From Enterocloster aldenensis (GTDB taxonomy: Bacteria; Bacillota; Clostridia; Lachnospirales; Lachnospiraceae), in contig NZ_QVEX01000005.1 of assembly GCF_003434055.1 (NCBI RefSeq), forward strand, positions 62,001-126,000: a DNA stretch of 64,000 nt. The letters are read 5' to 3'. The position numbers and the translations under genes were made by a program. Of the stretch, positions 58,958 to 64,000 are shown one piece after another (the first letter of the stretch is position 1; each line of letters starts with the position of its first letter). The notes under the pieces are model-generated. The model saw only the letters and a list, made by a program, of their open reading frames with translations, was not told the DNA's origin and made no database searches.

Positions 58958-61242
58958 TATCCGGCAGTACGCGCAATATCCAGCACCCCTTCTATCTGGC
59001 GTATCTTATCCGTGAGACGGTTCAGTTCCTCCGTGCCATGGATGTCAAATGTCATGATGATGGTTGCCTTGCCCTGTTTGCTGGTCCTCACATTCATGGA
59101 GGTGATGTCAATCTGTTTTTCCGTGAACACCTTGGATATATCGGCAAACATGCCAATCCTGTTATTGGCAAATATCTTGATTTCCGTGGAATACTGCTCG
59201 TTGTTGGTAGCGCCTTCGGCCATCTGCCACTCCGCGTCAATGAGCCTGCCCCGCTCATCCTCAGGCAGGTTAATCATGTTGATGCAGTCCGTGCGGTGGA
59301 TGGATACGCCTCTGCCCCTGGTGACAAATCCCACGATTTCATCGCCCGGAACAGGGTTACAGCACTTGGAAAAACGCACTGCCAGGTCATGGATGCCCTT
59401 AACCACGATTCCGCTCTTGGACTTGCGCACCGTTGCCTCGCCTGAACGCCCGGCCGTATCCGCAATTCCGTTCAGCACATCCTCGTCCGTTATCTCGCGC
59501 TTTAATTTCTTCTCACGCTCTTCAAGCATCTTGTTGATGACCTGGCCTTCCTTCAGGCCGCCGTGCCCGATGGATGCCAGCACGGAATCCCAGTCCTTGA
59601 ACGCATAGCGGTTCATGACCTTTTCCATGAACTCGGGCTTGCTTATCTCAGACCAGTTAATTCCCTTGGCCTTGCAATAGCGCTCAATGGAGTCACGGCC
59701 CCGGACGATATTGTCATCCTTCATCTGGTTCTTAAACCACTGGTTAATCTTATTCTTAGCCTGTGTGCTCTTAACAATGTTCAGCCAGTCCCTGCTGGGG
59801 CCTTTGGAATTCTGGGAAGTGAGGATTTCCAGCTGGTCGCCGTTCTGGATTACGTACTCTATGGGCACCAGCTTGCCGTTCACCCTGGCCCCCACCATCT
59901 TGTTGCCCACTGCACTATGTATACAGTATGCAAAATCAATGGGGGTGGAACCGCTGGGAAGCGTCTTCACATCACCGGATGGCGTAAAACAGTATACGCT
60001 GTCCGAAAACAGGTCCAAATCACCCTTGACCATGCTCAGGAACTCCTTGGAATCATCCGTGTCCCTCTGCCATTCCAGTATCTGGCGCAGCCAGCTGAGC
60101 TTTGCCTCCTCACTGCCCGCCGCCACCTGCCCGCTGCCGCTCTCCTTGTACTTCCAATGGGCGGCAATACCGTATTCCGCGGTCCTGTGCATTTCATAGG
60201 TGCGGATCTGTATCTCAAAGGGCTGTCCATTGCTGCCGATCAGGGTGGTGTGCAGTGACTGGTACATATTCTGCTTGGGCATGGCAATGTAGTCCTTAAA
60301 ACGCCCGGGTATGGGCTTATACATCTCATGAATCACGCCCAGGGCCGCATAGCAGTCCTTTACGTTATCCACCATGATCCTTACCGCGAATAAATCATAT
60401 ATCTGATCCAGGGTCTTATTCTGGTTCACCATCTTCTTATAGATACTGAAGAAATGCTTCACCCTTCCGCCGACCGTGGCGTCCACGCCCGCTTCCTTCA
60501 TATGGTTCTTAACTTCATCCACAATTTCCTGGACAAAGGCCTCCCTGGCATCCTTGCGCAGGTCTACCTTTTCCACCAGATCATAATAAACATCCGGCTT
60601 CAGGAATTTAAGTGACAGATCGTCCAGTTCAATCTTAATCTTGGAAATACCCAGCCTGTCGGCAATGGGCGCATATATCTCCATGGTCTCCCTGGCTTTT
60701 TCCTTCTGCTTCTCCGGTTTCCAGTACTGTCCCGTGCGCATGTTGTGCAGGCGGTCGGCCAGTTTGATGATGATGACGCGGATATCCTTAGCCATGGCAA
60801 GGAACATCTTGCGCAGGTTATCTGCCTGAATCTCCACCTTATCCTTGTCCCAGTTGAGCTGGGTCAGCTTTGTAACTCCGTCCACCAGAAATGAAACCTC
60901 GGAACCAAACTCTTTGGTCAGCTGGTCCAGGGTCATGATTGTGTCCTCCACCACATCGTGGAGCAGCCCTGCGGCAATGGTTTCCTTATCCATCTCAAGA
61001 TCTGCCAGCACAATGGCCACACAGAGCGGATGGATGATGTACGGCTCGCCTGACTTGCGCTTCTGTTCCTTGTGCGCCTCATTGGCAATCCTGTACGCTT
61101 TTTCAATCATGGTTATATCATCGGACGGATGGTATTTACGGATGGTATGAATCAGGTCCTGATACAGTTCTTCAGGGCTGGTAAAGTCCGCCGGAGCTTC
61201 CAGTTCAATATCCAGTTTTTCTTTTGTTCCCTTTTCTGCCAT
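58957..61242 (-). CDS. relA: Bifunctional (p)ppGpp synthetase/hydrolase (RelA/SpoT homologue)
   Basis: 761-residue Rsh protein. Order of domains: HD hydrolase (A-A-G-L-L-H-D-V-V-E-D-T at about 75-86, an intact HDxxED site), synthetase (G-R-V-K-H-F-F-S-I-Y-K-K, Y-I-A-M-P-K-Q-N-M-Y-Q-S-L-H-T-T), TGS (F-T-P-S-G-D-V-K-T-L-P-S-G-S-T-P-I-D-F-A-Y), then zinc-finger/helical and ACT domains (Y-S-T-E-I-K-I-F-A-N-N-R-I-G-M). Both activities should be present. Start ATG 61242 is placed after AAAAGGTG; a GTG four codons upstream overlaps it. Confidence 0.95.
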   Translation of the reverse strand: MAEKGTKEKLDIELEAPADFTSPEELYQDLIHTIRKYHPSDDITMIEKAYRIANEAHKEQKRKSGEPYIIHPLCVAIVLADLEMDKETIAAGLLHDVVEDTIMTLDQLTKEFGSEVSFLVDGVTKLTQLNWDKDKVEIQADNLRKMFLAMAKDIRVIIIKLADRLHNMRTGQYWKPEKQKEKARETMEIYAPIADRLGISKIKIELDDLSLKFLKPDVYYDLVEKVDLRKDAREAFVQEIVDEVKNHMKEAGVDATVGGRVKHFFSIYKKMVNQNKTLDQIYDLFAVRIMVDNVKDCYAALGVIHEMYKPIPGRFKDYIAMPKQNMYQSLHTTLIGSNGQPFEIQIRTYEMHRTAEYGIAAHWKYKESGSGQVAAGSEEAKLSWLRQILEWQRDTDDSKEFLSMVKGDLDLFSDSVYCFTPSGDVKTLPSGSTPIDFAYCIHSAVGNKMVGARVNGKLVPIEYVIQNGDQLEILTSQNSKGPSRDWLNIVKSTQAKNKINQWFKNQMKDDNIVRGRDSIERYCKAKGINWSEISKPEFMEKVMNRYAFKDWDSVLASIGHGGLKEGQVINKMLEEREKKLKREITDEDVLNGIADTAGRSGEATVRKSKSGIVVKGIHDLAVRFSKCCNPVPGDEIVGFVTRGRGVSIHRTDCINMINLPEDERGRLIDAEWQMAEGATNNEQYSTEIKIFANNRIGMFADISKVFTEKQIDITSMNVRTSKQGKATIIMTFDIHGTEELNRLTDKIRQIEGVLDIARTAG

Positions 61243-61318
61243 ATCTGCGGTCACCTTTTCCTATGGATAGTCAAGATACATTATAATTTTTTTTATGTAA
61301 AAAAGCAAGGGTAGGATA

Positions 61319-61354
61319 GAAAAAACCTAAGCGGGGCTTATGCCGGCCCCGCTT
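61319..61354 (-). terminator. Terminator overlapping the stop codon of the diguanylate cyclase gene
   Basis: Minus-strand AAGCGGGGC (61354-61346) pairs with GCCCCGCTT (61337-61329), then AGGTTTTTTC. The stop codon (61340-61338) lies in the loop, so termination is built into the last codons. Confidence 0.85.
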
Positions 61355-63296
61355 CATCTGACTTATCATACACTGCTATCCCATTTTTATTGCCGTGCTT
61401 CACACGGTACATGGCCCTGTCCGCACGGTTGATCAGGTCGTCCATGCGCTCTGTTTCCCTCTGGGCAAAGGCCAGACCCACCGATGCGTTGATTCTGTGA
61501 TTGGTCCCGTCAGGCAGATGTATGAGGGGACGCTGCCCATACCCCTCTTCCACCTTATTGAGGATGGTCTCCCTGTCGCTGTACCCATAGAAGAAAAGTA
61601 CGAACTCATCCCCGGACAGCCGCACTGCAACGCACTGTTCCTGGGCCGCCATGTCCGCAAGCATGTCCGCCATGGCCTTTAAGTACCGGTCCCCCATCTC
61701 ATGGCCGAAGTTGTCATTAATATACTTCAGGTTATCCAGGTCACAGAACACCAGGGCATTGACCATGTTCCTGTTGTCATCCAGTATCTTCTGCCCTTCC
61801 TTTTTCAGATAAGCCGCATTGTACAGGCCCGTCAGCTGGTCATGCTGGGAAATGTTCCTGAGGCGCACAATCTCCTTGTACGCATCCGTCTTGTCTATCA
61901 TCATGCCGAACACGCCGTTTTCCTCGGTCCTCTGCCGGATGGACACGGCCCGTCTGTTGCCGCTCTGGTCCACAAAGGAATAACCGTCCTCCAGCTCATG
62001 GATACGTTCCATACGCCCAAGGATATCCTGCCACTGTCCATAATCCATCTCACCCACCGGTTTCCTCCGGTCCGGCCGGATATCCAGAAGGTGCCAGATG
62101 GACGGGCTCAGTTTGACCTTTCCTGCTTTGTCCTGGTACTCAAAGCTTCCCACATTATCCCCAGCGGACTCCATGGCAAAGGAATATCTGGAATAACTCT
62201 GCTCCAGCTTTGCAGCCATGTCATTCAGGGCCTGGTGAATCCTGTCAATCTCCACAATCCCGCTTTCCTTAAAATGGACCTCCTCCGGCTTCTGGTCCGT
62301 TATATCCTCCTGAAGCTTCTGGATGGGCTTAAGTACGATCCAGATGGCGATATAGGAAAAAATCATGGCAATCAGAATAGAAAACAGATACACCCCCGCC
62401 ACCATGATGACCGTGGAATAAGAAAGGGCCGCCAGTTCCGAATGGTGGCATACGGCCGCCACGTACACAGCCCCGCCGTCCATGTAGCCATAGGTCTGGA
62501 GCACGCTGCGCACCCCGTCATAGGCCGTGCCCTTATAATTCAGGGAAATGTGGCCGCTCTTTTCATCATATGTATATCCGGTGCCCTCCAGCTCCGGGTC
62601 AACGCTGTATCTTATATTGTCCTCTGAAAGCAGCAGGACAGCCATTCCCCCATAAGGGGGATTGTCCAGCTTGAGATATGTGTCCAGCATATCCCTGCTG
62701 ATTTCCAGTCCCATGATCAGACGGTCCCCCTTCTTTTCCTGGGTCAGGACATAATACATGCGTTCATCGTTAAAGAACCAGGTCCCGCCGCTGCCCCTCA
62801 TATCCCAGAACTGTCCTGCATCGGCCCAGTCCTCATCCGACAGCTTAGGCCTCCAGTTCCTGGCCAGGGCAATGGAGTAGCTGCTCTCCGGCTTTCCGAT
62901 CACACAGCTGATATCGCCGTAGGTGGAGGAATAGATATCCGGTTCGCCATCGTGGAATACCAGCGCCTCCCGGTTGTCTAAATCAATATAGAATATCCCA
63001 TCTGCTGATGAAGAATGGTTCAGGTTATCAATCAGCCGGTTCTGGATTTCCTCCTTATCTGACATCCGCCCCAGTTCCTTTTCCATGGTATTGGACAGCA
63101 GGAGTACGTTGTTCATGTAACCGGACAAAAGAGAATTCTTTTCAGATACCTGGGACTCCATTACCTTATATGGACGGTTGACCGTCCCGGAAAATGTGCC
63201 GGTTACCAACAGGCCAATACCAAATATGACGCTCTGCAGCAGTATGGCAAGCAGTATTGCATTCCTCACCCTGTTGCTCAACAAATATTTCTTCAT
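61338..63296 (-). CDS. Membrane diguanylate cyclase with extracellular Cache-type sensor
   Basis: 652-residue signalling protein. An N-terminal membrane helix (about 12-32), a large extracytoplasmic domain to about residue 285 resembling dCache sensors (I-F-Y-I-D-L-D-N-R, W-F-F-N-D-E-R-M-Y-Y-V), a second helix (V-I-M-V-A-G-V-Y-L-F-S-I-L-I-A-M-I-F), a HAMP-like segment, a PAS-like region (about 375-480) and a C-terminal GGDEF domain. The active-site motif is S-G-D-E-F, an accepted variant for c-di-GMP synthesis; no R-x-x-D inhibitory site precedes it. Start ATG 63296 has GGAG 9 nt upstream. It follows a solute-binding protein gene by 38 bp. Confidence 0.88.
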   Translation of the reverse strand: MKKYLLSNRVRNAILLAILLQSVIFGIGLLVTGTFSGTVNRPYKVMESQVSEKNSLLSGYMNNVLLLSNTMEKELGRMSDKEEIQNRLIDNLNHSSSADGIFYIDLDNREALVFHDGEPDIYSSTYGDISCVIGKPESSYSIALARNWRPKLSDEDWADAGQFWDMRGSGGTWFFNDERMYYVLTQEKKGDRLIMGLEISRDMLDTYLKLDNPPYGGMAVLLLSEDNIRYSVDPELEGTGYTYDEKSGHISLNYKGTAYDGVRSVLQTYGYMDGGAVYVAAVCHHSELAALSYSTVIMVAGVYLFSILIAMIFSYIAIWIVLKPIQKLQEDITDQKPEEVHFKESGIVEIDRIHQALNDMAAKLEQSYSRYSFAMESAGDNVGSFEYQDKAGKVKLSPSIWHLLDIRPDRRKPVGEMDYGQWQDILGRMERIHELEDGYSFVDQSGNRRAVSIRQRTEENGVFGMMIDKTDAYKEIVRLRNISQHDQLTGLYNAAYLKKEGQKILDDNRNMVNALVFCDLDNLKYINDNFGHEMGDRYLKAMADMLADMAAQEQCVAVRLSGDEFVLFFYGYSDRETILNKVEEGYGQRPLIHLPDGTNHRINASVGLAFAQRETERMDDLINRADRAMYRVKHGNKNGIAVYDKSDEAGPA

Positions 63297-63334
63297 AGGA
63301 CGAATCTCCATTCCAGCAGGAAGCCGGGCATATG

Positions 63335-64000
63335 TTACTGTCCAAATATTTCATTTACCTGCTCATAAAACGCCTCAGCCTTGCTGTCATATGCCATGGC
63401 TTGTGCGGCTTCCTCCATGGTCATCCCCTGATCCAGATATCCGACGAATTCTGCACGGCCTTCCTTAAGGAATGTGCTGAAACAATCATTCAGGTCAGTC
63501 CTGACATCATAGGAATCCTCAAAATCAAAACCATATACCATCTGATAGGTACTGCTCTGCTCCAATCCGACCTCAATCCCCTTTAAGACCTTTGGGCTTT
63601 CAATGAGTTTCTCCTGGTCCTGGGTCATGGGCTCATGGTCCACCGGCATATAGGACATGGAGGAGGCCAGTTCAAATCCCTTGTCAACCGTCAGCCAGCG
63701 GATAAAGTCCATGCTGGCCTGGTTCTCTTCCTGGCTGCGGTTGAACACCACCACGCCGGCGCCCTGCTGGATGGCGGTTTCCCTGCTCCCGGACAGCACC
63801 GGATACTTATAAACCCCGATTTCCACAGGAACCATGTTCCCGTCCCGGTCGGCAACCTCATCGGGAAAATACAGCACGCTGGAGGAGGAACCCACATATC
63901 CCGCCAGTACGGACTGTTTGATATCATCACTTCTGTACTTGCCGCTGGCCCCATAATATCCCTTAGTAAAAGGAATATAATAATTCAGGAATAACCGCCT
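63335..64000 (-). CDS. Extracellular solute-binding protein (family 1), 3' part
   Basis: C-terminal 221 residues of a binding protein whose start lies beyond the right edge of the window; the frame is open to base 64000 (reading L-F-L-N-Y-Y-I-P-F-T-K-G-Y-Y-G-A). The Met reported at 63895 is an internal GTG. Features of family 1 sugar-type binders: S-S-S-V-L-Y-F-P, Q-Q-G-A-G-V-V-V-F-N-R-S, A-S-M-D-F-I-R-W-L-T and Y-M-P-V. Lying 38 bp before a Cache-GGDEF gene with no terminator between, it may feed ligand information to that sensor rather than to a transporter. Confidence 0.85.
   Translation of the reverse strand, partial: RRLFLNYYIPFTKGYYGASGKYRSDDIKQSVLAGYVGSSSSVLYFPDEVADRDGNMVPVEIGVYKYPVLSGSRETAIQQGAGVVVFNRSQEENQASMDFIRWLTVDKGFELASSMSYMPVDHEPMTQDQEKLIESPKVLKGIEVGLEQSSTYQMVYGFDFEDSYDVRTDLNDCFSTFLKEGRAEFVGYLDQGMTMEEAAQAMAYDSKAEAFYEQVNEIFGQ

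Noticed and set aside
1..64000. tRNA or rRNA genes, CRISPR arrays, insertion sequences, prophage genes
   Set aside because: None could be recognised on reading; no evenly spaced repeats, transposase or phage structural proteins were seen.

Overview
The window looks like chromosomal DNA of a strictly anaerobic, spore-forming-lineage Firmicute, most likely a gut Lachnospiraceae member of the Enterocloster / former Clostridium bolteae-clostridioforme type. This is judged from Clostridia-style gene content (hemZ, hisS-aspS, relA/spoT, a SpoVG-like protein), strong AGGAGG-type ribosome binding sites, a roughly balanced GC content, and the high density of ABC and TRAP importers with lipoprotein binding proteins. 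No rRNA, tRNA, CRISPR array or insertion sequence was seen. Species assignment is inference.

Layout. 1-0.6 kb: 3' end of a PotD-like polyamine-binding protein and its terminator. 0.8-11.4 kb: a DeoR regulator divergent from a ten-gene catabolic operon (ADP-ribosylglycohydrolase family, PfkB kinase, RbsACC-B type sugar importer, two ureidoglycolate-lyase-like cupins, M20 amidohydrolase, glutamine-amidotransferase-like protein), which reads like uptake and breakdown of a riboside or ureide-like compound. 11.4-15.7 kb: metal homeostasis, with a FeoB-associated Cys-rich peptide divergent from a DtxR/MntR-like repressor around two matching operators, a nitroreductase, and an ArsR-HMA-P-type ATPase Zn/Cd efflux operon with its own operator and promoter. 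15.8-25.6 kb: a dipeptide/oligopeptide-type ABC importer with fused ATPases, a PEP mutase/isocitrate lyase family enzyme and an NhaC antiporter, divergent from a CdaR/PucR-type regulator. 25.6-37.1 kb: a second peptide importer with isoaspartyl dipeptidase, M42 and M20 peptidases, divergent from a degenerate sigma-54-activator-like regulator.

37.1-40.6 kb: a pseudogene remnant of a cell-surface protein, then aspS and hisS. 40.7-56.6 kb: an accessory block lying between hisS and hemZ, genes that are usually close neighbours in Clostridia. It holds a SpoVG-like gene pair, a tyrosine recombinase, a GntR-controlled TRAP transporter operon with cyclase, dehydrogenase, isomerase and amidohydrolase, a sugar-type ABC importer with a URO-D family protein, and AzlCD with a divergent LysR regulator. 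56.6-64 kb: hemZ, a metallo-hydrolase, relA/spoT, a membrane diguanylate cyclase and the end of a solute-binding protein.

The most notable find is at 41420-41637. Two 28-bp sites with an 11-6-11 tyrosine-recombinase core architecture lie in inverted orientation on either side of about 160 bp carrying one good promoter, directly beside a catalytically complete tyrosine recombinase. This looks like an invertible ON/OFF promoter, drawn here in the ON orientation, controlling a two-gene unit that ends in a SpoVG-family protein. All functional statements come from reading the sequence and from family knowledge; nothing was searched or computed outside the text.
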